Positions 46,128 to 54,866 of a stretch of DNA of 64,000 bases are shown here, in pieces. The stretch lies in NCBI GenBank assembly GCA_002928515.1, contig PERI01000001.1, forward strand, positions 62,001 to 126,000, written 5' to 3'. Positions within the stretch are counted from its first letter, which is position 1, and each line of letters starts with the position of its first letter. Both the position numbers and the translations under genes were made by a program. The DNA comes from Hyphomicrobium sp. (lineage in GTDB: Bacteria > Pseudomonadota > Alphaproteobacteria > Rhizobiales > Hyphomicrobiaceae). Below the pieces are notes generated by a model. The model did not search any database. It was not told the DNA's origin and was given only the letters and a program-made list of their open reading frames with translations.

Positions 46128-47015
46128 TCAGTAAATGCGGACTGAAAAATAGCGCTGGACCAGTTCTTCAAATCGCCCGGATGCGCGCACGCGCTTTAGA
46201 GCTTCATTTAAAAGTGTGCGAATTTCAGGGTCGTTTTTGGTGACAGCGATTGCGATGCCGTCACCAAAGTATTTGGGTTCCAGGAACGGGCCGCCCTTCA
46301 TTTCGCAGCATTGGCGGGACAATGTTCCATTGAGCCAGAAAGCTAACGAGATGCCATCGTCGAAAATGTAATCGACTTTGCCGGCTGAGAGGGCCTCGCG
46401 CGCTAATTCGGCGTTCGCGAAAACCGTCACTGGGCTGTCACGAAAAAAAGTTTTCAGGTAGGCTTCATGGGCAGTGCCTTTAGCGACCGCGATGCGTTTG
46501 CCGTCCAAGCCGGAGGGTGTGATTTCGGTATCGGGTGCATCTTTGCGCGCTGCAAATCTGCCCGGGGTATGAAAATAGCGATCGGTGAACGCCACGTCGG
46601 CCATCGCGGTGGCTGTAACTTTATGGGCTGCTATGACAGCATCAGCCTCGCCCGCTTTCAGCCCTGAGAATAATTCCTCCCATGGTCTAGCTTTTATATC
46701 GCAGGACGTTGACAATTCTAAACATATGGCGCGCGCAAGATCGACGTTAAAGCCGACAAGTATGCTGTCTTCATCGTAGAAGTTAAATGGTGGAAAATCG
46801 CTATCGGTGAGAAAGCGAACCACGACGCGGCGGCTCGGTTCTGGGGCAGGAACCGCTTCCGTGGCTGTGGTGGCTGCGAGATTTCGGGAGCGTCGATCTT
46901 GCGCGTGGCCATGTTCGACAGCGAAGAATGAAAACAAGCAAACAAGCACGACAGCAAGGTACGCTGTGCGCCAAAGTATTGCAGCCACCTGACTATTCCA
47001 TTTGCGCTGTTTCAC
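46128..47015 (-). CDS. Periplasmic amino-acid-type solute-binding protein
   Basis: 295 residues. A signal peptide (hydrophobic residues 10-33, cleavage near HGHAQD) precedes an SBP_bac_3 domain: FLTDSDFPPFNFYDEDSILV, GFNVDLARAI, the hinge KRIAVAKGTAHEAYL, and DPEIRTLLNEALKRV. Such proteins feed ABC importers of polar amino acids, but no permease or ATPase is adjacent, so it may serve a distant transporter or a sensor. Divergent from the GT2 gene. Confidence 0.85.
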   Translation of the reverse strand: MKQRKWNSQVAAILWRTAYLAVVLVCLFSFFAVEHGHAQDRRSRNLAATTATEAVPAPEPSRRVVVRFLTDSDFPPFNFYDEDSILVGFNVDLARAICLELSTSCDIKARPWEELFSGLKAGEADAVIAAHKVTATAMADVAFTDRYFHTPGRFAARKDAPDTEITPSGLDGKRIAVAKGTAHEAYLKTFFRDSPVTVFANAELAREALSAGKVDYIFDDGISLAFWLNGTLSRQCCEMKGGPFLEPKYFGDGIAIAVTKNDPEIRTLLNEALKRVRASGRFEELVQRYFSVRIY

Positions 47016-47166
47016 GACTGCTGCTCGATCATATTTGGTTCAGTTCGCCCTATCACCCGAATGCGCAGAAACATGGCATTTCGTAAACTGATTGCTCGAA
47101 GTTGGCCAACAGTTATAGTCCAAAGAATATTAGTTAAATGATGTTGCGTGCGATATTGGGGGCGTT

Positions 47167-48732
47167 ATGGCGGGGGAAGATGGCTGCGCTGCGGCATCGG
47201 TCGCGAGCAGTACGTTATCGGGCAATCTCCATTTTATCGATGAAGCCTTAGCACAAAGGGGACGGTGTCGCTCAGAGGCTGCCCATTTCGAAGATTTTCG
47301 TGGCGAAGTTGAAGAATTGCTGGACTTTGCCACACACGATCTCAGACGCAATTTTCCGGAATATTCCGCAGCAAGCCCCTTGGTCTCATGGCAGCGGCGA
47401 TTGCCGTTTGTGATTGCGCTGGCGACGGCGGGATTTGTCAGCTTTGCACCAGAACTCGGGCAGCATGTTGCGGCGATTTTATTGGCATTGCCTTTTTTCA
47501 TGATTGTTCTGATCCGTGTCGCGGCTCTTTGGCATCTGACGACTTTGGCTGCACCGCATTCTTCGAGATCACTCATCACGCAACAGATCGCAACCGATGA
47601 CGCGTTGCCATTTTATAGCATCCTCGTTCCTTTGTATCGGGAAGTGGCGGTGGTGCCAAACTTGATCGATGGGTTATCGCGGCTCGACTATCCAGCTGAC
47701 CGACTTGAAATCATTCTGCTGACTGAGCAGGACGATCTGCCGACGCGGACCGCGCTGGAGCGGTCAGGATTGCAAGTGCACATGCGCGTTGTGACGGTTC
47801 CAGTTGGCCAGCCGAAAACCAAACCGCGCGCTTTGAATTATGGACTGCAGTTGGCGCGCGGCGATTTGATTGCAATTTTCGATGCCGAGGACATTCCTGA
47901 GCCACAGCAATTGCGATGCGCGGCATCGGCATTTGCTATGGCTGACGATCAGCTTGCTTGCGTGCAGGCACGTCTCAATATCTATAACCCGGGCCAAAGC
48001 GCGTTGACGCGTCAGTTCGCTATTGAATATGCCGCGCTGTTTGAAGCCATTCTTCCAGCGCTTGATCGTCTTGATTTGCCTTTGCCACTCGGCGGGACTT
48101 CCAATCATTTCCGGCGTTCGCACCTCATAGCTGTCGGTGCGTGGGACCCTTTCAACGTCACGGAAGATGCCGATCTCGGATTTCGCTTGGCACGTCACGG
48201 CTATAAAATCGCTATGGTCGATACAACGACTTGGGAAGAAGCGCCCGTCACTGCGCGTGCCTGGCTCGGTCAGAGAACTCGATGGTTGAAAGGTTGGATG
48301 CAGACCTATCTCGTTCACATGCGCGATCCGTCGCGATTATGGTCGGATCTGGGAGCGTGGCGGTTCTGGGGATTGCAAATGACATTGGGCGGCATGGTGC
48401 TTTCAGCACTCGTGCATCCATGGGTATATGTGATCCTTTTGATCAATCTTGCGTCAGGTGGGCCAACTTTGCCCGAGACGTCTCACCTTTGGTGGTTGTG
48501 CGTATTCAATCTATTTGCAGGTTATGGTGCTGGACTGGGTCTGGCGGCGCTTGCCGTCAAACGGAGGGGGGGACGATTGCTGATGCGTTCGGTGGCATGG
48601 CTGCCTGTTTATTGGATCGCTATCTCATTTGCGGCTTACCGCGCGGTCTTCGATTTTATCCGCAGGCCCTACTATTGGGAAAAAACGCCTCATGGACTGA
48701 GCGGCGTAACGACAAGCTGTCGTGCAGCGTAA
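47167..48732 (+). CDS. Membrane GT2 glycosyltransferase (cellulose-synthase-like)
   Basis: 521 residues. Two N-terminal membrane helices (about 80-120) are followed by a GT-A domain with FDAEDIPEP (metal Asp), TEDADLGFRL and the processive-synthase signature GQRTRWLKGW, then three or four C-terminal helices. These motifs are typical of inner-membrane polysaccharide synthases. No PilZ domain is seen and no cellulose or glucan operon adjoins. Product unknown. The N-terminal 70 residues are soluble and acidic. Confidence 0.85.
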   Translation: MAGEDGCAAASVASSTLSGNLHFIDEALAQRGRCRSEAAHFEDFRGEVEELLDFATHDLRRNFPEYSAASPLVSWQRRLPFVIALATAGFVSFAPELGQHVAAILLALPFFMIVLIRVAALWHLTTLAAPHSSRSLITQQIATDDALPFYSILVPLYREVAVVPNLIDGLSRLDYPADRLEIILLTEQDDLPTRTALERSGLQVHMRVVTVPVGQPKTKPRALNYGLQLARGDLIAIFDAEDIPEPQQLRCAASAFAMADDQLACVQARLNIYNPGQSALTRQFAIEYAALFEAILPALDRLDLPLPLGGTSNHFRRSHLIAVGAWDPFNVTEDADLGFRLARHGYKIAMVDTTTWEEAPVTARAWLGQRTRWLKGWMQTYLVHMRDPSRLWSDLGAWRFWGLQMTLGGMVLSALVHPWVYVILLINLASGGPTLPETSHLWWLCVFNLFAGYGAGLGLAALAVKRRGGRLLMRSVAWLPVYWIAISFAAYRAVFDFIRRPYYWEKTPHGLSGVTTSCRAA

Positions 48733-48749
48733 GTCACAGAGTTCAAACG

Positions 48750-48775
48750 CGGATAGCTCTTTGTTAGCTTATCCG
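48750..48775 (+). terminator. Possible terminator after the GT2 gene
   Basis: CGGATAGCT (48750-48758) pairs with AGCTTATCCG (48766-48775) with one bulged T and a seven-base loop, 18 bases after the stop. There is no T-run. Confidence 0.35.
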
Positions 48776-48886
48776 TCGCGGCTACAATATCGCATCTGCT
48801 CTTGCGATGCCGACCCTTGAGGATAATCATGGGTCGTCTTGCACCCGGGTTTTTCGCGCTGGTTCCTAAGATTTGAGGAAGTTGCC

Positions 48887-49852
48887 ATGTACCATACGAC
48901 GACACACGACGTTTATCGTGAGGCCGCGCTCAATCCCGACAAGGGATTATGCTGCACTACGACCCCGGTCTGGCAATTGCCGGAGCTGAAAATACCGCAG
49001 TTGATGCTCGACATGAACTATGGCTGCGGATCGACGGTCAATCCGCGCGATCTCGTTGGTAATCCAACCGTGCTCTATGTTGGCGTCGGTGGCGGCATGG
49101 AAGTGCTGCAATTTGCATATTTCAGCCGTCGGGCTGGATCGGTGATCGGCCTCGATGTGGTTGACGAGATGATGACAGCGTGTCGTCGCAATCTCGATGA
49201 AGCCGAAGCAATGAACCCGTGGTTCAAATCCGAATTCGTAGATTTGCGACGCGGCGATGCGTTATCGTTGCCGATCGAGAGCGGCAGCATCGACGTTGCT
49301 GCACAAAATTGCTTGTTCAACATTTTCCATGATGCCGACCTGAAGCAGGCATTGGCGGAAATGTATCGCGTCTTGAAACCGCGTGGGCGGCTCATCTTGT
49401 CCGATCCGGTTTGCGATGTGGAGATGCCGGAGAATTTGAAAAACGATGAACGTTTGCGGGCGATGTGTCTGACCGGTGCGATCCCACTGGCGGACTATAT
49501 CAAGCGACTGACCGACATCGGTTTTGGCACCATTGAAGTGCGGGCAAAGCGGCCCTACCGCGTTCTGGCGCCAGGACACTTTGCGACCGATAGCTTGATC
49601 CCCATCGAAAGCGTCGAGATTTGCGCGATCAAAGATCCGATGCCGGCAGATGGCCCATGTGTGTTCACAGGGCGCACGGCAATTTTCTATGGCCAAGATT
49701 CGTTCTTCAACGATGGCAAAGGCCATACGCTGGGGCAAAACCAGCCACTCGCCGTTTGCGATAAGACGGCTGGAGCACTTGGGTCGCTGGGTCGTAAAGA
49801 TATTTGGATTTCGCCATCCACGTATTTTTACGATGGCGGCGGGTGCTGCTGA
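48887..49852 (+). CDS. arsM: Arsenite methyltransferase, arsenosugar-pathway type
   Basis: 321 residues. A SAM-dependent methyltransferase with SAM loop VLYVGVGGGMEVLQF and acidic GLDVVDEM. Cys residues lie in DKGLCCTTTPVW and MNYGCGSTV near the N-terminus, and the protein ends YDGGGCC. This matches my memory of the ArsM subgroup encoded beside arsS in arsenosugar clusters of cyanobacteria and Bacteroidetes. It should methylate As(III) bound by Cys thiols. ATG 48887 follows GAGG. No arsR, arsB or arsC is near. The next gene on this strand is a radical SAM enzyme. Confidence 0.8.
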   Translation: MYHTTTHDVYREAALNPDKGLCCTTTPVWQLPELKIPQLMLDMNYGCGSTVNPRDLVGNPTVLYVGVGGGMEVLQFAYFSRRAGSVIGLDVVDEMMTACRRNLDEAEAMNPWFKSEFVDLRRGDALSLPIESGSIDVAAQNCLFNIFHDADLKQALAEMYRVLKPRGRLILSDPVCDVEMPENLKNDERLRAMCLTGAIPLADYIKRLTDIGFGTIEVRAKRPYRVLAPGHFATDSLIPIESVEICAIKDPMPADGPCVFTGRTAIFYGQDSFFNDGKGHTLGQNQPLAVCDKTAGALGSLGRKDIWISPSTYFYDGGGCC

Positions 49853-49889
49853 GAATTTTGTCAGTGGTATCGGTAGACGTCTTGGTCTG

Positions 49890-49963
49890 TGGAGCGGGCG
49901 AAGGGAATCGAACCCTCGTATGCAGCTTGGGAAGCTGCCGTTCTACCATTGAACTACGCCCGC
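49890..49963 (-). tRNA. tRNA-Gly (CCC anticodon)
   Basis: 74 bases including an encoded CCA. The acceptor stem GCGGGCG pairs fully with CGCCCGC. The D-arm holds TAGTTCAATGGTAGA, the anticodon arm is GCAGC-TTCCCAA-GCTGC with anticodon CCC (reads GGG), and the T-arm has GAGGG-TTCGATT-CCCTT. It lies between arsM and the radical SAM gene on the opposite strand. No integrase is near it. Confidence 0.95.
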
Positions 49964-50039
49964 ATAAGTTGGCTTTTGCGTCGTCTATCACAGGTCTGCA
50001 TAACCGCATAGCGTTGCGGGCAAGGTCAGGGAGGCAGTC

Positions 50040-51020
50040 TTGAGCGTTGCGACTAAAGCTGTCTCCACCGAGCGGGTGAGGCAAAAATTTGAAGATCCAG
50101 ATTGGACGGCGAAGGGAGAGCCACGTGCGTCGGTCCATCTTGATCGGCTGACGACGGTTTGGATCAATACCGGTACGTTGTGCAACATTACGTGCCGAAA
50201 TTGCTATATCGAATCCAGCCCGACCAACGATCGTCTCGTGTACATTTCGCATGTTGAGGCGGTGGCTTTTCTCAATGAGGCAAAGTCACTCGGCGTTCGT
50301 GAGATTGGCTATACGGGCGGTGAGCCGTTTCTCAATCCAGATTTTCCCAGCATGTTGCGCGCGGCGCTAGAGCTTGGCTTCGACGTTTTGGTTTTGACCA
50401 ACGCGATGCTGCCGTTGCAGCGGCCGCACATTAAGAAGCAGTTGCTCGCATTGAACGAACGGTATGGCGCGCAACTAACTTTGCGCGTCAGTCTCGATCA
50501 TTATTCGCAAGCGCTGCACGAGGTCGAACGAGGACCAGGAACATTTATCAAAGCGCTGGATGGTCTCGACTGGTTGTCGGGCAACGGTTTCAATATCGCG
50601 ATTGCCGGTCGGACATGCTGGAATGAAACGCCAGACGCTTCACGCGCGGGTTACGCTCAGCTTATTTCCGAAAGGCATTGGCCAATCGATGCAACCGATC
50701 ATAAGCAACTCATGTTGCTGCCAGAGATGGACGAAGGCTACGATGGTCCAGAAATCACCACGCAGTGCTGGACACTTTTGAAGCTCGATCCCAGCGAGAT
50801 GATGTGTGCGTCGTCTCGTATGGTTGTGAAGCGTCGCGGAGACGATGCTCCCGTCGTGCTGCCGTGCACTTTGTTGCCTTACGATCATGCCTTCGAGATG
50901 GGCCGCACATTGTCAGACGCGAGCGTCGCAGATGGTGCGATGTTCGATCATGGCGCGGTCAAGCTTTGCCACAAAAATTGTGCGAAGTTTTGTGTGCTCG
51001 GCGGCGGTAGCTGTTCATAG
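50040..51020 (+). CDS. Radical SAM enzyme of unknown function
   Basis: 326 residues. The [4Fe-4S]-SAM motif is CNITCRNCY (Cys-x3-Cys-x2-Cys), followed by the GYTGGEPFLNP motif that binds SAM. The C-terminus has a run of Cys (KLCHKNCAKFCVLGGGSCS) that could hold a second cluster or bind a metalloid. The start is TTG 50040 with GGGAGG six bases upstream. It lacks the N-terminal pattern and DUF3641 end I remember for ArsS, so I cannot assign it to a known pathway. It follows arsM on the same strand with the tRNA between, and ends at a strong terminator. Confidence 0.85.
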   Translation: MSVATKAVSTERVRQKFEDPDWTAKGEPRASVHLDRLTTVWINTGTLCNITCRNCYIESSPTNDRLVYISHVEAVAFLNEAKSLGVREIGYTGGEPFLNPDFPSMLRAALELGFDVLVLTNAMLPLQRPHIKKQLLALNERYGAQLTLRVSLDHYSQALHEVERGPGTFIKALDGLDWLSGNGFNIAIAGRTCWNETPDASRAGYAQLISERHWPIDATDHKQLMLLPEMDEGYDGPEITTQCWTLLKLDPSEMMCASSRMVVKRRGDDAPVVLPCTLLPYDHAFEMGRTLSDASVADGAMFDHGAVKLCHKNCAKFCVLGGGSCS

Positions 51021-51030
51021 TCATGACTAG

Positions 51031-51062
51031 AAAAAAGCCGGGCAAATGATGCCCGGCTTTTT
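51031..51062. terminator. Strong bidirectional terminator
   Basis: AAAAGCCGGGC (51033-51043) pairs with GCCCGGCTTTT (51051-51061) around a seven-base loop, with A-run and T-run on both sides. It lies between the convergent radical SAM and mscL genes. Confidence 0.92.
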
Positions 51063-51076
51063 CGCAATCGTTAGGC

Positions 51077-51466
51077 TCAAGCTTTCTTTGCGAGCAGGTC
51101 GCGAATTTCTTTGAGATAGACTTCTGCTGCCGTTGGCGGCGGCGCAGCAGCGGCCGGCGCTGGCTTTTTCATTGTGTTGATAGCCTTGACGAGCAAGAAA
51201 ATAGCGAATGCCGTGATCGCGAACTTGACGACGGCGTTCAGGAAAAGGCCATACTTGATCTGTACCGGATCGGTCGGGGTCGGGATGTCAACGGACAGTG
51301 CCGAGAAGTCGATACCAGCCAGCAAGTAGCCGATGGGCGGCATGACGATATTGTCAACGAGAGTGGAGACAATGGGCGCGAAGGCTGCGCCAATGATGAC
51401 ACCGACCGCGAGATCGAGGACACTACCGCGCATTGCGAAATCTTTGAATTCCTGGATCACGCTCAT
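51077..51466 (-). CDS. mscL: Large-conductance mechanosensitive channel
   Basis: 129 residues. MscL opens under membrane tension to release solutes on osmotic downshock. The N-terminal amphipathic helix ([20 protein letters not shown]) with the pore-lining TM1, the loop and TM2 ([18 protein letters not shown]) are complete. The C-terminal cytoplasmic helix is [10 protein letters not shown]. Single-gene unit. Confidence 0.97.
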   Translation of the reverse strand: MSVIQEFKDFAMRGSVLDLAVGVIIGAAFAPIVSTLVDNIVMPPIGYLLAGIDFSALSVDIPTPTDPVQIKYGLFLNAVVKFAITAFAIFLLVKAINTMKKPAPAAAAPPPTAAEVYLKEIRDLLAKKA

Positions 51467-51583
51467 CGTGCTTCATCCTTCCAAGGTTGTGTCAGTTGGT
51501 GGGGGCCTTCGTGCACCGTTCACATATCGAATCAACAGACAAATTCTAGGGGTATGATTTGGCGCCGACAATGTTAGGTAAAA

Positions 51584-51617
51584 CACGTTGCAAACGTGCC
51601 GATTGGACAAAAGTCCA
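51584..51617. promoter_or_regulatory. Two adjacent inverted repeats upstream of the symporter
   Basis: CACGTT (51584-51589) and AACGTG (51593-51598) around GCA, then TGGAC (51604-51608) and GTCCA (51613-51617) around AAAA. They lie about 120-150 bases before the symporter small-subunit gene in a 270-base intergenic region shared with mscL. They look like protein binding sites for a regulator of either gene; identity unknown. Confidence 0.4.
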
Positions 51618-51736
51618 GAGTTGCGCGCATAAGTCGATCTCAAGACAACCGTTTGTGCATGCTCTCAGGTCAGTATGTTGCGTCGAGCCGTCAATCTAGA
51701 GTTTTATCAGTGGAAATTGTTTGAGGGCAGGCCACT

Positions 51737-51997
51737 ATGATCGAGCGGAAAGAAAGAAAGCCCTATTGGCGTCACACCAAGTGGCAAATGCTGGCTAGCC
51801 TGTTGCCCTTTCTGGCGGTCGTGATCGTGTTGCCGCTTTATGCTGAGCAATTGAACAACAACCGGTTTCTTGGATTTCCGTTGGGCTATTTTCTAGCGGC
51901 TCATGGCTTCTTCTTGATCGCAATCATCACCGTTGCGAGCTACGTCAATCGCCAGAACGCGATTGATCATTGGCACGGCGCACACGAAGATCATTGA
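51737..51997 (+). CDS. Sodium/substrate symporter small subunit (DUF4212)
   Basis: 86 residues with two membrane helices (LASLLPFLAVVIVLPLYA; YFLAAHGFFLIAIITVASYV) and the family N-terminus YWRHTKWQM. DUF4212 proteins pair with a large SSS-family transporter, which starts 12 bases downstream. The pair imports a small organic acid or similar solute with sodium. Confidence 0.9.
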   Translation: MIERKERKPYWRHTKWQMLASLLPFLAVVIVLPLYAEQLNNNRFLGFPLGYFLAAHGFFLIAIITVASYVNRQNAIDHWHGAHEDH

Positions 51998-52009
51998 GGA
52001 TCTATCGGC

Positions 52010-53845
52010 ATGTCCATGGGCGCACGCGTGCGTATCGTCAATCCGCGGCTTGGCACGTACTTCAGCATTTTTGCAGCCCTCATGGCGGCATTGTTTCTGC
52101 TTGGGTTGATTTTTGAGCAATTGCGCATCGACGATGGTTGGCTGCGCTTGCTGCTGCTTGTCGGCCCCATCGTACTCTACTGCGTCATCGGCCTCTCGGT
52201 TTCGACACAAGACACACTTGGCTTTTTTGCAGCGGGTCGGCGTGTTCCGGCTGGATACTCTGGTCTTGTGCTGGCCATGTCGGCCCTGGGCGGCACATTC
52301 ATTGTTGCAGGGTGTGGGGCTTTTTTCTTTGCTGGCTTCGATGCGCTAGTCTTGATGATTGGGGCATTGTCCGGCTTTGTCGTCATGGCCATGGTTCTCG
52401 CGCCATTCTACCGAAAATTCGGCGCGTACACGGTGCCGAGCTATCTTGGGCGTCGGTTCGAGAGCAAAACCTTGCGGCTTGTGTCAGCGATTGTCGCTGC
52501 CGTGCCGATGTTGCTTGTGCTGGCGGCTGAGTTGCGGCTGGGATCGACGGTTGCGAGCCGTCTGAGCGGTGTTGAACCTGCCATATTCGTCGCCATACTT
52601 GCTGGCGTCATCACATTGACAGTGGCGCCGGGTGGCAAGCGATCCTTCACATGGGTTGCGGTTGCGCAATCGATTGCCGTGCTGTTTGCGGTGATGACGA
52701 TTGCGACGGTGGTGTCGTGGGTAGTGACGAGCCTGCCCATTCCTCAACTGGCCAATGGTCCGCTGGTGCGTGGATTGGTGCGGCAGGAAATCAATCAAGG
52801 TCTGCCGTTTGTCAGTGTTTGGCCGCTGGCTTTCGATCTTCCGGGAGAAGGTTTTGCGACCTTGTCAAAGCCGTACACGCAACCGTTCGGTGCCGTTGGG
52901 CCGCTTGCCTTTGTGATTGGCACGCTAACGATTGCATTGGGTATTGCCAGTGCGCCTTGGTTGTTGCCGCGGGTCGCTGCCGCACCGAGCGTTTATGAAG
53001 CCCGCAAGGCTTTAGGATGGGCGACGGTGTTTGCCGGGTTTGTTCTGCTGACACTGTCATCGGTCGCCGTGTTCATGCGTGATTTTGCGCTCGACGTTGT
53101 GATGAGCGACCGCGTTGGGCCGATACCAGCGTGGTTGGGTCAAGCTCAAATGTTGGGATATGTTGCGTTCGATCAGGCGGCTGCGCGATTAGATTTTTCA
53201 AGCCTGCAATTCGATCGTGATGCGGTTCTGTTTGGGTTGCCGGTTGCGGCAGGATTGCCATTGATCTTCAGTTATCTGGTACTGGCTGGCGGTTTGGCGG
53301 CCGCGCTGATTGCGGCCAGTGCAACGGCTGTGTCTTTGGCCGCGGTGCTGGGCGAGGATGTCGTGCAGGGATTGTCTTGGGACCCAGCATCGAAAGAAAA
53401 TCGCGTTTGGATTACGCGTGGGTTTGTCGGCATCGCCGCCATGTGCGGGGCGGCATTGACCGCTATGGCTCCGACCGATCCGTTGCAGCTCGTGCTTTGG
53501 GCGCTGGGGTTGACCGGCGCCAGTTTATTTCCAGTTTTGACATTATCGATCTGGTGGAAGCGACTGACATCGATTGGCGCCATTTTTGGTATCGTCACGG
53601 GCTTTACAGTTGCAGCACTGGCGATTTTCATGGGCGAAGCTGGCATGATTGCCCTGCCGAGCGCGATTGCCGGATGCCTCGGGGTTCCGGCATCGTTTGC
53701 GGCCGCGATGGTAGCAAGCGCATTGCGGCCTGAAGCCAAACGCCATGACCTCGAAGCTATCCGTGATATGCGCGTACCCGGTGGACAAATTATCTACGAC
53801 CGAGAAATGGCACGTCTGCAATTGAAGAAGCATGCACGCGTGTGA
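52010..53845 (+). CDS. Sodium:solute symporter, large subunit (VC_2705 type)
   Basis: 611 residues with about thirteen membrane helices of the SSS fold (LGFFAAGRRVPAGYSGLVLA, YTVPSYLGRRFESKTLRL). Two-subunit SSS transporters with a DUF4212 partner are often annotated as acetate or short-chain acid symporters; the substrate here is not proven. The C-terminal tail is soluble (GQIIYDREMARLQ). It starts 12 bases after the small subunit and is surely co-transcribed. Confidence 0.88.
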   Translation: MSMGARVRIVNPRLGTYFSIFAALMAALFLLGLIFEQLRIDDGWLRLLLLVGPIVLYCVIGLSVSTQDTLGFFAAGRRVPAGYSGLVLAMSALGGTFIVAGCGAFFFAGFDALVLMIGALSGFVVMAMVLAPFYRKFGAYTVPSYLGRRFESKTLRLVSAIVAAVPMLLVLAAELRLGSTVASRLSGVEPAIFVAILAGVITLTVAPGGKRSFTWVAVAQSIAVLFAVMTIATVVSWVVTSLPIPQLANGPLVRGLVRQEINQGLPFVSVWPLAFDLPGEGFATLSKPYTQPFGAVGPLAFVIGTLTIALGIASAPWLLPRVAAAPSVYEARKALGWATVFAGFVLLTLSSVAVFMRDFALDVVMSDRVGPIPAWLGQAQMLGYVAFDQAAARLDFSSLQFDRDAVLFGLPVAAGLPLIFSYLVLAGGLAAALIAASATAVSLAAVLGEDVVQGLSWDPASKENRVWITRGFVGIAAMCGAALTAMAPTDPLQLVLWALGLTGASLFPVLTLSIWWKRLTSIGAIFGIVTGFTVAALAIFMGEAGMIALPSAIAGCLGVPASFAAAMVASALRPEAKRHDLEAIRDMRVPGGQIIYDREMARLQLKKHARV

Positions 53846-53869
53846 TGTCGAAGAGGTGATGTCTCGATC

Positions 53870-54835
53870 ATGTCTGTGCGCGACCGCTTAGGACTTTATG
53901 CGCCGCTACAGCCTTATCGGGAGCATCGCCTCGATGTTGGCGATGGTCACGTTGTGCACGTTGAAGAATGTGGCCATCCCAATGGGCAACCCGTGCTTAT
54001 CGTGCATGGCGGTCCGGGTGGCGGCTGCAATCCCTCGATGCGCCGGTTTCACGATCCTCAGCGCACACGGATTATTTTATTCGACCAGCGCGGATGTGGC
54101 CAATCTACGCCTCATGCCAGCCTCGATCATAACACGACGCAAGATTTGATCGCTGACATGGAACGCATTCGTGTTCTGCTCGGTATCACGCGCTGGCAAT
54201 TGTTCGGTGGTTCCTGGGGCTCGACGCTGGCGTTAGCGTATGCCCAAACACATCCCGACCGTGTCTCGGCACTCATTCTTCGCGGGATATTTTTGGTGTC
54301 GCGCGCTGAACTCGATTGGTTCTACCAAGATGGGTGCAGTCGTTTGTTTCCAGAAGCGTTTGCGGATTTTCAGCGGCCGATACCGGTAGCTGAGCGTGGC
54401 GATATGATCGCTGCGTATCACCGCCGGTTGACTGGAAACGATTACGGTGCGCGCCTCGAAGCGGCCCGCGCATGGAGTATCTGGGAAGGTACGACGTTGT
54501 CGCTTATTCCAGAGCCGGACCGGGTCGCGCGTTTTGGGGTGGACCGTTATGCCTTGGCTTTTGCCAGGATCGAGGCGCACTATTTCGTCAATCGCGGGTT
54601 TTTTGAGTGCGATGACGCGTTGCTTTTGAACGCTCATCGGTTGGCCGGCATTCCAGGACTTATCGTGCATGGGCGTTACGATGTGGTTACGCCGGTGAAA
54701 ACGGCGGTCGCTCTTCATCATGCATGGCCTGGGTCGCAATTGCACATCGTGCCGGACGCCGGGCACGCGATGACCGAGCCCGGCATTGTGCATGAGCTTG
54801 TTCGTGCGACGCGTCAGTTCGCGACAGTTACCTAG
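53870..54835 (+). CDS. pip: Proline iminopeptidase
   Basis: 321 residues, alpha/beta-hydrolase of family S33, removing N-terminal Pro from peptides in the cytoplasm. Oxyanion motif VHGGPGGGCNP, nucleophile Ser in GGSWGSTLALAY, Asp in HGRYDVVTPV and His in DAGHAM are all present. It lies 24 bases after the symporter gene, probably the same transcript. Confidence 0.95.
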   Translation: MSVRDRLGLYAPLQPYREHRLDVGDGHVVHVEECGHPNGQPVLIVHGGPGGGCNPSMRRFHDPQRTRIILFDQRGCGQSTPHASLDHNTTQDLIADMERIRVLLGITRWQLFGGSWGSTLALAYAQTHPDRVSALILRGIFLVSRAELDWFYQDGCSRLFPEAFADFQRPIPVAERGDMIAAYHRRLTGNDYGARLEAARAWSIWEGTTLSLIPEPDRVARFGVDRYALAFARIEAHYFVNRGFFECDDALLLNAHRLAGIPGLIVHGRYDVVTPVKTAVALHHAWPGSQLHIVPDAGHAMTEPGIVHELVRATRQFATVT

Positions 54836-54866
54836 TTCAGATTGCCGACCGATTTTTATTACTGCG

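Noticed and set aside
49890..49963. tRNA-Gly as integration site of a mobile element
   Set aside because: No integrase, no direct repeat of the tRNA end and no composition change were seen on either side.
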